A stretch of DNA of 27,731 bases, from the NCBI GenBank assembly GCA_900540985.1, contig UQIC01000028.1, forward strand, positions 1 to 27,731. The letters are read 5' to 3'. The notes below the pieces were generated by a model. The model was not told the DNA's origin. It ran no database searches and saw nothing but the letters and a program-made list of their open reading frames with translations. Origin of the DNA: an uncultured Collinsella sp. (lineage in GTDB: Bacteria; Actinomycetota; Coriobacteriia; Coriobacteriales; Coriobacteriaceae). This document shows, piece after piece, positions 12,349-19,976 of the stretch (position 1 is its first letter; each line of letters opens with the position of its first letter). Position numbers and translations under genes: made by a program.

Positions 12349-13077
12349 ATGATCTATTACGTCGAGGACGACGACAACATCAGGGATTTGACGGTCTACG
12401 CGCTGCGCAAACAGGGAATCGAGGCCGAGGGTTTTTCGTGCGATGGCGAGTTTAAGGCTGCCGTGGCGCGAAGGGTGCCCGATGCCGTGCTGCTCGACAT
12501 TATGCTGCCCGATACCGACGGCTTGGCGATTATGCGTCGCCTGCGCGCCGATCGCCTGACGGCGACGGTGCCCATCATGATGCTTACCGCCAAGGACACC
12601 GAGCTCGACAAGGTCATGGCGCTCGATGGCGGTGCCGACGACTACCTGACCAAGCCGTTCTCGCTTATGGAACTCGCCAGCCGTTGCCGCGCGCTGCTGC
12701 GTCGCGGCGGCATGGTCAAGCAGGCAAGCGATGTGCTCAGCGTGGGCGATATCGTGCTTTCGCCCAGCCATCGCGAGGTGACCGTTGCCGGTGAGCCGCT
12801 CAAGCTTACCCTGCGTGAGTTCGACCTGCTCGAGTATCTTATGCGTAAGCCCGGCGTGGTCTTTACCCGCGAGTCGCTGCTGCAGAGCGTTTGGGGCTGG
12901 GACTTCGACGGCGGTTCGCGTACCGTTGACGTGCACGTGCAGACACTCCGCCAGAAACTCGGCGAGCATGCGAGTGCCATCGAGACGGTGCGCGGCGTGG
13001 GCTACCGCTTGGCCGAGCCTTCTGCCGGTGATGGTGCCGAAGGTGACGTCACCGCGGCCACCGCATCGGAGGAGTAA
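12349..13077 (+). CDS. PhoB/PhoP-family response regulator
   Basis: The 242-residue OmpR-family regulator starts MIYYVEDDDNIRDL. The acidic pocket, phosphoacceptor Asp50 (AVLLDIMLPDTDGL), the switch Thr in MMLTAKD and the Lys in LTKPF are present. A C-terminal winged helix includes LTLREFDLLEYLMRKPGVVF and ends VRGVGYRLAEP plus a disordered acidic tail. Adjacency to pstB and a PhoR-like kinase suggests phosphate-starvation control. That is inference, since many OmpR-family pairs look alike. AAAGGGG precedes ATG 12349. The kinase start overlaps its terminal ribosome site (GGAGGAG through the stop codon), so the two are translationally coupled. Confidence 0.93.
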   Translation: MIYYVEDDDNIRDLTVYALRKQGIEAEGFSCDGEFKAAVARRVPDAVLLDIMLPDTDGLAIMRRLRADRLTATVPIMMLTAKDTELDKVMALDGGADDYLTKPFSLMELASRCRALLRRGGMVKQASDVLSVGDIVLSPSHREVTVAGEPLKLTLREFDLLEYLMRKPGVVFTRESLLQSVWGWDFDGGSRTVDVHVQTLRQKLGEHASAIETVRGVGYRLAEPSAGDGAEGDVTAATASEE

Positions 13078-13080
13078 CCC

Positions 13081-14505
13081 GTGGTCTTCGCCCCCCAGGG
13101 AAAACATACGCTGTCGCACCGCGTTTTTGTGACGATCTTTGTCTGCGCCATGGCGGTTATCGTGGCGTTTACGGTGCTGGGTGCGTTCTTTGTGCAAAAC
13201 ACCTTGGCGGATGCCACGAGTGCCAATCTGGCGCAGGAAACCGAGCTCATTGCTGCCGCCCTCGACGAGCAGCAGGAGCCCATCCCGTTCTTGCGTAGCC
13301 TCGATCGCGAGGACTTGCGCATCACGCTGATTAACAAGGATGGATCGGTTGCCTACGACAACGAGGCGCCGCCTTCCACACTGCCCAACCATGGCGATCG
13401 CCCCGAGGTCATCGAGGCCTTTGAGAATGGTTCGGGTTCCGCGGAGCGCGCAAGCTCTACGCTCGACGAGATTATGCTGTATCGCGCCGTCGCCCTTGAT
13501 AACGGCCAGGTTGTCCGCTTGGCGCAGGCCCAGCCTGGCGTTGCGGCGATTTTGCTGTCGATGGTGGCGCCGATGCTGCTTATCGCAGCAGCGGGTGCGG
13601 TACTCTCGTTTTTTATGGCGCGCCGCGAGTCCCGTGCCATCATCGCGCCGTTGCAAGAGGTGGATTTGGACCACCCACGCCGTAGCTATGAGCACGCCTA
13701 TGCCGAGATGGTCCCCATGCTTGAGCGTATCGAGTCGCAGCGCCAGGAGCTCAAGCGCCAAATGGCGGTGCTAGCGGACAACGACCGTATGCGCCGCGAG
13801 TTCACGGCGAATATCACTCATGAGCTCAAGACGCCGCTTACGGCGATTTCGGGCTATGCCGAGCTCATCGCAAACGGCATGGTCGAGGGCGAGGGCGACC
13901 TGCGCAACTTTGGCGGTCGCATCTATCGTGAGGCGGGCCGCTTGGCAGCGCTTGTCAACGATATCCTTACGCTGTCTAACTTGGACGAGGCCGAGCGTGC
14001 AGCTGAGGGCGAGGCGGTGCCCATTGGGTCCACGGAGCCTATTGAGCTCTCGCGTGCCATCTACGCGGTCGAGCAGCGTCTTGAACAGGTCGCCCGTCAG
14101 GCGAATGTGACGATAAGTCATGAGACCAAGCCTGTGGTCATCGAGGGCGTGTCGCGCTTGATTGACGAGCTCATCTATAATCTGGCAAGCAACGCCATCC
14201 GCTACAATCGACCCGGCGGTGCGGTTACGCTGCAGTGCGGCACCAACGACGAAGGCCATCCGTTCCTTGCGGTCGCCGACACGGGAATCGGTATCGCGCC
14301 TGAAGAACAGGGCAAGGTATTTGAGCGGTTCTATCGCGTGGACAAGAGTAGGTCCAAGGCGCGCGGCGGAACCGGTCTGGGGCTTGCCATTGTCAAGCAT
14401 GCGGCCCTGTATCATCACGCCACGCTCGATCTGTCGAGCGAGTTGGGCGTGGGAACCACCATTACGGTGACGTTTCCCATACAGCAGGACGAGCCATTCG
14501 CATAG
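13081..14505 (+). CDS. Sensor histidine kinase, PhoR-like
   Basis: The 474-residue kinase has transmembrane helix 1 (about 15-37), an extracellular sensor domain of about 115 residues, helix 2 (about 155-178), and a short HAMP-like or linker helix. The dimerisation domain carries His247 in FTANITHELKTPLTAISGYA. The ATPase domain shows N box ELIYNLASNAIRYN, G1 DTGIGIAPEEQ and G2 RGGTGLGLAIVKH. This is the PhoR/WalK layout. GTG 13081 has GGAGGAG three bases from the preceding stop. Its neighbours pstB and a PhoB-like regulator suggest phosphate sensing, though the extracellular domain gives no direct evidence of ligand. Confidence 0.93.
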   Translation: MVFAPQGKHTLSHRVFVTIFVCAMAVIVAFTVLGAFFVQNTLADATSANLAQETELIAAALDEQQEPIPFLRSLDREDLRITLINKDGSVAYDNEAPPSTLPNHGDRPEVIEAFENGSGSAERASSTLDEIMLYRAVALDNGQVVRLAQAQPGVAAILLSMVAPMLLIAAAGAVLSFFMARRESRAIIAPLQEVDLDHPRRSYEHAYAEMVPMLERIESQRQELKRQMAVLADNDRMRREFTANITHELKTPLTAISGYAELIANGMVEGEGDLRNFGGRIYREAGRLAALVNDILTLSNLDEAERAAEGEAVPIGSTEPIELSRAIYAVEQRLEQVARQANVTISHETKPVVIEGVSRLIDELIYNLASNAIRYNRPGGAVTLQCGTNDEGHPFLAVADTGIGIAPEEQGKVFERFYRVDKSRSKARGGTGLGLAIVKHAALYHHATLDLSSELGVGTTITVTFPIQQDEPFA

Positions 14506-14530
14506 CGATATAACATAGATATTGATGCAG

Positions 14531-14562
14531 ACGCCGCATTTGACTTTCGGGTGCGGCGTTGT
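14531..14562 (+). terminator. Hairpin after the PhoR-like gene, probable terminator
   Basis: ACGCCGCA (14531-14538) pairs with TGCGGCGT (14552-14559) around a 13-nt loop. The following tract (TGTTGTG) is only moderately T-rich. Confidence 0.6.
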
Positions 14563-14624
14563 TGTGCAATTTTACGATTGCTTCCGACATTTTTACAGGA
14601 GAGCCTGTTTCTTATGTATAGAGT

Positions 14625-14653
14625 TTGGTCTCGGTAAAAAGATGCGATAACAT
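14625..14653 (+). promoter_or_regulatory. Promoter of the Wzz/kinase/phosphatase operon
   Basis: TTGGTC (14625-14630) and TAACAT (14648-14653) are spaced by 17 bp, about 48 bases before the first start codon. GACA-GTTT-TGTC just downstream could form a small leader hairpin. Confidence 0.6.
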
Positions 14654-14700
14654 ACGGACAGTTTTGTCAATCCGAACTGGGGAAATGAAAGGCAAGCTGC

Positions 14701-15357
14701 ATGACCCTTCTCGAACTGTTCCAGCTGCTGAAGAAGCACCTCAAGCTGGTCATCACCCTTCCGGTGGTCTGCGCGATCGCCATGGGCATCGTGTCCTTCG
14801 CTGCGATGGACAACACCTATACCGCGACGACGAGCATGTACATTCTCGCCAAGACCGACGATAGCGGTCAGATGAGCTACAACGATCTCTCGGCGAGCCA
14901 GATGCTTTCCAACGATATCGCCACGCTGCTGGATAGCGATAGCGTTAAGAGCGGCGCCGCCAAGGAACTGGGCCTCACCGATCTGGATGACTACAAGGTG
15001 TCTGTTTCCTCCGAGACCACCACGCGTGTCATTACGCTTTCGGTTACCGGCACCGATGCCAAGGAGACGGCTGAGGTCGCAAAGGCCATAGCTAGCTCGG
15101 TGAGTACGGTCGCTCAGAACGTCGGCGCTGCCCAGAGCATCAACGTTATCGACGAGGCTAAGACCCCCGAAGCCCCCAGCGGCCCCAAGCGCACGCTGTA
15201 TATTGCCGTCGCGTTCCTCGCCGGTATCTTTATCGCAGTTGCCTATGTCGTTTTGGCAGACATGCTCAATACCCGCATCCGCGGTGCCGAAGAGGCGGAA
15301 GAGCTCCTGGGCATTCCCGTTGTTGGCCGAATTCCGGCTATGAAAGGTGGTAAATAG
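14701..15357 (+). CDS. Wzz/CpsC-type polysaccharide co-polymerase and kinase adaptor
   Basis: The 218-residue membrane protein has the Wzz layout: helix 1 (about 16-36), an extracytoplasmic helical domain, a Pro-rich segment (EAPSGPKR), and helix 2 (about 167-187), then a cytoplasmic tail ending VVGRIPAMKGGK. In Gram-positive bacteria such proteins (CpsC, YveK) activate the separate CpsD-type kinase and control polysaccharide chain length. The kinase gene follows after two bases, which strongly supports that pairing. ATG 14701 has AAAGG about ten bases upstream. No glycosyltransferase or flippase gene lies nearby, so its polysaccharide is made elsewhere. Confidence 0.88.
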   Translation: MTLLELFQLLKKHLKLVITLPVVCAIAMGIVSFAAMDNTYTATTSMYILAKTDDSGQMSYNDLSASQMLSNDIATLLDSDSVKSGAAKELGLTDLDDYKVSVSSETTTRVITLSVTGTDAKETAEVAKAIASSVSTVAQNVGAAQSINVIDEAKTPEAPSGPKRTLYIAVAFLAGIFIAVAYVVLADMLNTRIRGAEEAEELLGIPVVGRIPAMKGGK

Positions 15358-15359
15358 GC

Positions 15360-16097
15360 ATGGCTAAGGCAAAGAACACCGATAAGCTCGTTGTACAGAA
15401 TGCCGCCAAGACCCTTCTGGCCAACATCCGCTTTGCGAGCGTGGACGACCCCATTCGCACCATCACCGTTACCTCCTCGATTCCCAACGAGGGCAAGTCT
15501 ACGGTTTCCATTAACCTTGCTCAGGCAATCGCCACGAGCGGCAAGTCCGTGCTCCTGGTTGAGGCCGATATGCGTCGCAGATCCCTTGCCGATATGCTCG
15601 GCGTTCGCTCCCGCGGCGGACTCTATGCAGTCCTGTCCGAGCAGGTTTCTATCGACCAAGCAATTGTCGAGACGGGTCAGAAGAACTTCTACTTCCTCGA
15701 TGCCGAGCCGCATATTCCCAATCCTGCTGACATCATCGTCTCTCACCGCTTTGCCAAGCTGGTAAAGGCACTGTCCGCCAAGTTCCAGTACGTCATCTTC
15801 GATGCTCCTCCGGTCGGCACCTTCATCGATGCTGCCGAGATCGCAAGTCTGACCGACGGTGCGCTTTTTGTCGTGCGTGAGGATTTCACCAAGCGCGAGG
15901 AGGCGCTCAACGCCATCGGTCAGCTTAAGAAGTCCGAGAAGGTCAAGCTCATCGGTACCGTTATGAACTACTGCGAGACCGAGACCAGCGAGTACTACTA
16001 CTCCTACTACACCAAGGACGGTAAGAAGGTGAAGAAGGGCTCCGACGATCAGGGGACTTCCAAAAAGGGCATCTTCACCAACCGAGCAAACGTTTAG
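15360..16097 (+). CDS. CpsD/CapB-family BY-kinase (protein tyrosine kinase)
   Basis: This bacterial tyrosine kinase autophosphorylates on a C-terminal tyrosine cluster and acts with the membrane adaptor encoded just upstream. The 245-residue protein shows Walker A SSIPNEGKST (Lys46), Walker A' VLLVEADMRRRSLADMLG and Walker B YVIFDAPPVGTFIDA. The cluster is clear: SEYYYSYY, with Tyr212-214 and Tyr216-217, followed by a Lys-rich tail. The kinase is a separate polypeptide from its adaptor, the usual Gram-positive split. It is predicted to be cytoplasmic and membrane-recruited. The phosphatase gene follows 17 bases downstream. Confidence 0.92.
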   Translation: MAKAKNTDKLVVQNAAKTLLANIRFASVDDPIRTITVTSSIPNEGKSTVSINLAQAIATSGKSVLLVEADMRRRSLADMLGVRSRGGLYAVLSEQVSIDQAIVETGQKNFYFLDAEPHIPNPADIIVSHRFAKLVKALSAKFQYVIFDAPPVGTFIDAAEIASLTDGALFVVREDFTKREEALNAIGQLKKSEKVKLIGTVMNYCETETSEYYYSYYTKDGKKVKKGSDDQGTSKKGIFTNRANV

Positions 16098-16114
16098 TTG
16101 ATTAAGGCTGACCT

Positions 16115-16765
16115 ATGCGTGACATTCATTGCCATATCTTGCCGGGTGTAGACGACGGCGCCGCCGATCTCGATGAGAGCTTGGCGATGCTCGAGGCTGC
16201 CAAGCGGGCCGGTGTAACCAGAATCGTTTGCACTCCTCACTGCCGTGATCCCTATTTTGATTACGACAAGATGTGGGATGCCTTTGAGCTGCTGCGTGAT
16301 AACGCTGACGGTTTTCCGCTCCAGATGGGCTTCGAGGTCAACCACCGAAAGCTCGTTGAGCTTGGTATCGATGCCGCGGAGCACTTGCATTTCGATGGAA
16401 CCAACGAGTTTCTGCTCGAGCTTTCGACGCATGCCGATGCGTATGCGTTTAGAGAGTACGAGAACACGATTTACGATTTGCAGTGCCGTGGCTACCAGGT
16501 GATCATCGCTCATCCTGAGCGCTATCGTGCGGTTCAAAAGGATGTAAGCGTGGCGGAGCGCCTGGTCGATATGGGCTGCAAGCTGCAGGCTTCGGCGGAC
16601 TTTATTGCTGGCGGTCGCTTTGGTCGCGAGAAAAAGCCGGCACAGCGCCTGTTCGATCAGAACCTGTACAGCTTCATCGCGAGCGATGCCCATAACGTGG
16701 GTCATTACGACTGCCTGGCGAAGGCTCGTGCGAAGTTTAGCGTGCGCGGAGCTCATTTTCGCTAA
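16115..16765 (+). CDS. CpsB/CapC-family tyrosine phosphatase (PHP domain)
   Basis: This metal-dependent phosphatase of the PHP superfamily dephosphorylates the tyrosine cluster of the CpsD-type kinase. The 216-residue protein shows the metal-binding motifs in order: MRDIHCHILPGVDDGAAD (His5, His7), VCTPHCRDPYF, IIAHPERY and SDAHN. Length is a little under the family norm of about 240-250. The start is ATG 16115, with AAGG about eight bases upstream. It completes the adaptor/kinase/phosphatase cassette, whose balance sets polysaccharide output in streptococci. Here the target pathway is not visible. Confidence 0.92.
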   Translation: MRDIHCHILPGVDDGAADLDESLAMLEAAKRAGVTRIVCTPHCRDPYFDYDKMWDAFELLRDNADGFPLQMGFEVNHRKLVELGIDAAEHLHFDGTNEFLLELSTHADAYAFREYENTIYDLQCRGYQVIIAHPERYRAVQKDVSVAERLVDMGCKLQASADFIAGGRFGREKKPAQRLFDQNLYSFIASDAHNVGHYDCLAKARAKFSVRGAHFR

Positions 16766-16804
16766 AATCGGTCCCTAACGTTCGCATTGAATGAAAGGGC
16801 AGCC

Positions 16805-17305
16805 ATGGATATCCAACTTAAGACGGGATGCTTTGATGACGCGGCGTTGGTGCGCCGCGCTGTCTTTGTGGACGAACAGGGTTACGAAATCGAGTTCGAC
16901 CAGATCGATGAGGCTTCTGACTGCATTCATGTGACGCTGTACGCGGATGGTCAACTCGCCGGCTGCTCGCGCGTGTTTCCCGAGGAGTTGGAGCGCGCGG
17001 CAGATGCGGAAGCCCTGGTGCCGCCGGCATGCGACATGGACGAAGGCGTTGCGGCGGGGGAGACCTACATTATGGGGCGCGTCGCCGTGCTGTCCACCAT
17101 GCGCCGTCGCGGTCTGGCAAGCAAGATTATCGAAGCCAGCGAAGCTGCTGCACGCGATGCCGGCGCCAAGCTCATAAAGTTGCATGCACAGGAGTACGTG
17201 CTGCCGCTCTACGTCAAGGCGGGCTACACGCAGATCGCGCCGGTGGACTACGAAGACGAAGGCCAGCCTCATGCCTGGATGGCCAAGCGCATGGGCGACA
17301 GATAG
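16805..17305 (+). CDS. GNAT-family N-acetyltransferase
   Basis: The 166-residue protein has the GNAT fold. The acetyl-CoA pyrophosphate-binding motif A is GRVAVLSTMRRRGLASKII, and the C-terminal part has LIKLHAQEYVLPLYVKAGY, which resembles the ElaA/YjcF branch. The acceptor substrate is unknown. ATG 16805 has GAAAGGG six bases upstream and is preferred to an ATG at 16787. The gene follows the phosphatase by about 40 bases and may be read through from that operon. Its stop codon abuts a degenerate intergenic repeat. Confidence 0.85.
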   Translation: MDIQLKTGCFDDAALVRRAVFVDEQGYEIEFDQIDEASDCIHVTLYADGQLAGCSRVFPEELERAADAEALVPPACDMDEGVAAGETYIMGRVAVLSTMRRRGLASKIIEASEAAARDAGAKLIKLHAQEYVLPLYVKAGYTQIAPVDYEDEGQPHAWMAKRMGDR

Positions 17306-17345
17306 GGACGTTCCTTTTCTGCTGGCAGTTGGGGATACTCCTTGG
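17303..17345 (+). repeat. Degenerate copy of a GGGACGTTC-type intergenic repeat
   Basis: GGGACGTTCC followed by TTTTCT starts at the stop codon of the acetyltransferase gene. The core GGGACGTTC recurs in the long inverted repeat at 19767-19820. A related GGGGATACTCC lies at 17333-17343. Confidence 0.35.
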
Positions 17346-17413
17346 CAATCGACGCATGGGTGTTCCAACATACAGTTTTTCGATTCCGTATGTATATATG
17401 CGCGCTAATGGGT

Positions 17414-17475
17414 TATAAAATCTAAGTCTGAACATAGCAGGTCTGCAATGCGGCTCGGGCAACCGGGCCGTTTTT
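17414..17475 (+). promoter_or_regulatory. htpG leader: -10-like box and an intrinsic terminator before the gene
   Basis: TATAAA (17414-17419) is the best -10 upstream of htpG. An 8-bp stem (17451-17458 with 17463-17470) with GCAA loop and five T residues (17471-17475) sits between it and the htpG start. It is either attenuation or the end of an upstream transcript with an unseen htpG promoter. No CIRCE or HAIR heat-shock operator is visible. Confidence 0.55.
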
Positions 17476-17505
17476 GCGGGCAGGGGTAGCGCGAAAGGAC
17501 TGCAC

Positions 17506-19530
17506 ATGCGTCAATTTAAGACCGAGAGCAAAAAACTGCTCGACCTTATGATCAACTCCATCTACACCAATAAGGAAATCTTCCTGCGCGAGCTTATCTC
17601 TAACGCGAGCGACGCCGTCGACAAGCTCAACTTTAAGAGCCTGCAGGATCCGAGCGTCAAGATCGACCAGGGCGACCTGGCCATTCGCGTCTCCTTTGAT
17701 AAAGACGCCCGCACCATTACCATCTCGGATAACGGCATTGGCATGACCGCCGAGGAGCTCGAGCGCAATCTGGGCACCATCGCCCATTCCGGCTCCGAGG
17801 AGTTTAAGACCGAGAACGCCGAGCAGCAGGGTTCGGATGTCGACATCATCGGCCAGTTTGGCGTGGGCTTCTACTCGGCTTTTATGGTCGCCAGCCACGT
17901 GAAGGTCGTCAGCCGCGCCTATGGCGAGGACGCCGCTCACGTGTGGGAGTCTGATGGTCTTGAGGGTTACACCATCGAAGATGGCGAGCGCGCCGAGCAC
18001 GGCACCGATGTCATCCTGACGCTGCGTGAGAACGAGAAGCTCGACGCCGAGGGCGAGGCCGAGACCTACGATCGCTTCCTGACCGAGTGGGGCCTCAAGA
18101 GCCTGATTCAGCAGTACAGCAACTATGTGCGTTACCCGATTCAGATGATGGTGTCCAAGAGCCGCCAGAAACCCAAGCCCGAGGACGCCGGCGACGATTA
18201 CAAGCCCGAGTACGAGGACTACCAGGAGCTCGAGACCGTCAATTCCATGACACCGATCTGGAAGAAGCGCAGCTCCGATGTCGAGCAGAAGGACTACGAC
18301 GAGTTCTACAAGTCCACGTTCCACGACTTTGACGATCCTGCGCGCACCATCAGCTTCCACGCCGAGGGCACGCTCGAGTATGACGCCCTGCTGTTTGTGC
18401 CGGGACGCGCGCCGTTCGATCTGTACAGCAAGGACTACGAGAAGGGTCTGGCGCTCTACAGCTCCAACGTCCTGATCATGGAGAAGTGCGACGACCTGCT
18501 GCCCGACTACTACAATTTTGTCCGCGGCGTCGTGGATTCCGCCGACGTGTCGCTCAACATCTCGCGCGAGACGCTGCAGCAGAACCGTCAGCTCAAGGCC
18601 ATCGCCAAGCGTGTGGAAAAGAAGATTACCGCCGACCTTGAGGATATGCGTGACAACGACCGCGAGGCCTACGAGAAGTTCTTTGAGAACTTTGGCCGCG
18701 GCCTTAAGTACGGCATCTACTCGAGCTATGGCATGAAGGCCGATGAGCTCGCTGACCTGTTGCTGTTCTGGTCTGCCAAGGAACAGAAGATGATTACCCT
18801 GGCCGAGTATGCCAAGGGCATGCCCGAGGATCAGAAGGCCATCTACTACGCCGCCGGTGACTCGCGTGAGCGCTTGGCCAAGATGCCCGTGGTAAAGGGC
18901 GTGCTCGACCGCGGTTATGACGTGCTGCTGCTGACGCAGGATGTGGATGAGTTCACGTTCCAGGCTATGCGTGAGTACGTTGCCGCCGATATGCCCAAGA
19001 TCTACGAGGACGATGCTGCCCGCGAGGCTGCCGAGAAGGCTGTGGCCGACGGTGCCGAGCCCGAGGTCGAGGATCGTCATCTTGAGCTCAAGAACGTCGC
19101 GACCGGTGATCTTGATCTGGCGACCGAGGACGAGAAGAAGGAGGCCGAGGACGCCACCAAGGAAAACGAGGACCTCTTCAGCGCTATGAAGGAGGCACTC
19201 GGTGACAAGGTCGAGAAAGTTGCCGTCTCCGCGCGCCTGACCGATGCCCCCGCTTGCATCACCACCGAGGGTCCGCTTTCGCTTGAGATGGAGAAGGTGC
19301 TCCAGAAAGGACCCGAGGGCGCGCCCGACGGCATGCCCAAGAGCCAACGCGTGCTCGAGCTCAACGCCAAGCACCCGGTCTTTGACAAGCTTGTCGCTGC
19401 CCAGAAGGCAGGCGACGCCGACAAGATCAAGCAGTACTCCGGTCTGCTCTATGACCAGGCTCTGCTGGTCGAGGGTATTCTGCCCGAGGACCCCGTGGCC
19501 TTCGCGGCAGCTGTTTGCAACTTGATGTAG
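17506..19530 (+). CDS. htpG: Molecular chaperone HtpG (Hsp90)
   Basis: HtpG is the bacterial Hsp90, an ATP-dependent dimeric chaperone of the cytoplasm. The 674-residue protein has the GHKL ATPase domain: EIFLRELISNASDAVDKL (Glu29, Asn33), DNGIGMTAEE (Asp75) and IGQFGVGFYSAFMV. The middle domain includes NISRETLQQNRQLKAI and the C-terminal dimerisation domain ends the protein. It is about 50 residues longer than E. coli HtpG. An acidic, Glu/Asp/Lys-rich insertion (about residues 500-560) accounts for part of this. ATG 17506 has AAAGGA upstream. The gene is monocistronic, followed by strong hairpins. Confidence 0.96.
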   Translation: MRQFKTESKKLLDLMINSIYTNKEIFLRELISNASDAVDKLNFKSLQDPSVKIDQGDLAIRVSFDKDARTITISDNGIGMTAEELERNLGTIAHSGSEEFKTENAEQQGSDVDIIGQFGVGFYSAFMVASHVKVVSRAYGEDAAHVWESDGLEGYTIEDGERAEHGTDVILTLRENEKLDAEGEAETYDRFLTEWGLKSLIQQYSNYVRYPIQMMVSKSRQKPKPEDAGDDYKPEYEDYQELETVNSMTPIWKKRSSDVEQKDYDEFYKSTFHDFDDPARTISFHAEGTLEYDALLFVPGRAPFDLYSKDYEKGLALYSSNVLIMEKCDDLLPDYYNFVRGVVDSADVSLNISRETLQQNRQLKAIAKRVEKKITADLEDMRDNDREAYEKFFENFGRGLKYGIYSSYGMKADELADLLLFWSAKEQKMITLAEYAKGMPEDQKAIYYAAGDSRERLAKMPVVKGVLDRGYDVLLLTQDVDEFTFQAMREYVAADMPKIYEDDAAREAAEKAVADGAEPEVEDRHLELKNVATGDLDLATEDEKKEAEDATKENEDLFSAMKEALGDKVEKVAVSARLTDAPACITTEGPLSLEMEKVLQKGPEGAPDGMPKSQRVLELNAKHPVFDKLVAAQKAGDADKIKQYSGLLYDQALLVEGILPEDPVAFAAAVCNLM

Positions 19531-19537
19531 TTAGGTA

Positions 19538-19565
19538 GTTACGCGGTTTTACCAAACCGCGTAAC
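19538..19565 (+). terminator. htpG terminator hairpin
   Basis: A perfect 12-bp stem (19538-19549 with 19554-19565) with loop TACC starts eight bases after the htpG stop. No T-tract follows, so it may also act as a bidirectional or mRNA-stabilising end. Confidence 0.65.
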
Positions 19566-19586
19566 GGCTCGACGCTGCCCTCAGTT

Positions 19587-19608
19587 CCGCCGTTCTAACG
19601 AACGGCGG
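19587..19608. repeat. 9-bp stem-loop
   Basis: CCGCCGTTC and GAACGGCGG form a perfect stem around TAAC. The spacing GTTC-N4-GAAC is the reverse of a LexA box and is not one. Confidence 0.6.
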
Positions 19609-19623
19609 ACCAGTCGACGCTGC

Positions 19624-19723
19624 GCGGGCGCCAGAGCGACAACTTGTCATTCAAAGAGGACGGCATGACCAGAAGGTCTATGCCGTCCTCTTTTCATGCC
19701 AATTTGTTCGCTCTGGCGCCCGC
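19624..19723. repeat. Composite nested-hairpin element, copy 1
   Basis: Outer arms of 16 bp (19624-19639 with 19708-19723, plus three further pairs after a one-base bulge) enclose an inner 14-bp stem (19653-19666 with 19680-19693). The inner stem is capped by GACC-AGAA-GGTC with a single bulged T at 19679. The same architecture recurs at 27568-27657. Confidence 0.8.
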
Positions 19724-19763
19724 TCGCTGGCATTGCCAAAACATCGACGTTGCCGTGGTCCTA

Positions 19764-19823
19764 AGTAGTCATTGGGGACGTTCTTGTTTGACTAGTCGTT
19801 TAAGAACGTCCCCGATGACTATT
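19764..19823. repeat. REP-like long inverted repeat
   Basis: Arms 19767-19785 and 19802-19820 pair at 18 of 19 positions (core GGGGACGTTCTT/AAGAACGTCCCC) around a 16-nt loop that contains GACTAGTC. This resembles palindromic repeats mobilised by RAYT (REP-associated tyrosine) transposases. No such transposase is in the window. Confidence 0.7.
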
Positions 19824-19873
19824 TGAATTGCTAATTTGTGCGGGTTGTGGTTTTGTGACCTGCTGAAATTTAG

Positions 19874-19976
19874 GATACTGTACAACTGTACGTTAATTTG
19901 TCTTCGTAGTATATTGCTACCCGCAAAACTCAATACCATTGTGCTCTGAGACGCTAAAGCGCCTACGTACAATGGT
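19874..19976 (+). promoter_or_regulatory. Promoter and candidate operator of the YhgE/Pip operon
   Basis: TATATT (19910-19915) is a likely -10. CTGTAC occurs twice, at 19878-19883 and 19886-19891, the second at the -35 position. The leader also has an 8-bp inverted repeat ACCATTGT/ACAATGGT (19935-19942 and 19969-19976) around a small GC hairpin. The regulator is unknown. Confidence 0.45.

Noticed and set aside
12229..13761. A 510-codon open frame on the minus strand across the PhoB/PhoR-like genes
   Set aside because: It covers two well-supported plus-strand genes, and its His/Arg/Gln-rich product has no recognisable domain.
17306..17505. CIRCE or HAIR heat-shock operator before htpG
   Set aside because: No GCACTC-N9-GAGTGC or CTTGAGT-N7-ACTCAAG pattern is present.
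17422..19374. A 650-codon open frame on the minus strand across htpG
   Set aside because: It is the exact antisense of htpG, has no ribosome site, and its composition (Leu, Val, Gly, His rich) is what high-GC antisense frames give. HtpG motifs on the plus strand are unambiguous.
19592..19603. LexA box in GTTCTAACGAAC
   Set aside because: The half-sites are in the opposite order (GTTC-N4-GAAC) and form an ordinary stem-loop after htpG.
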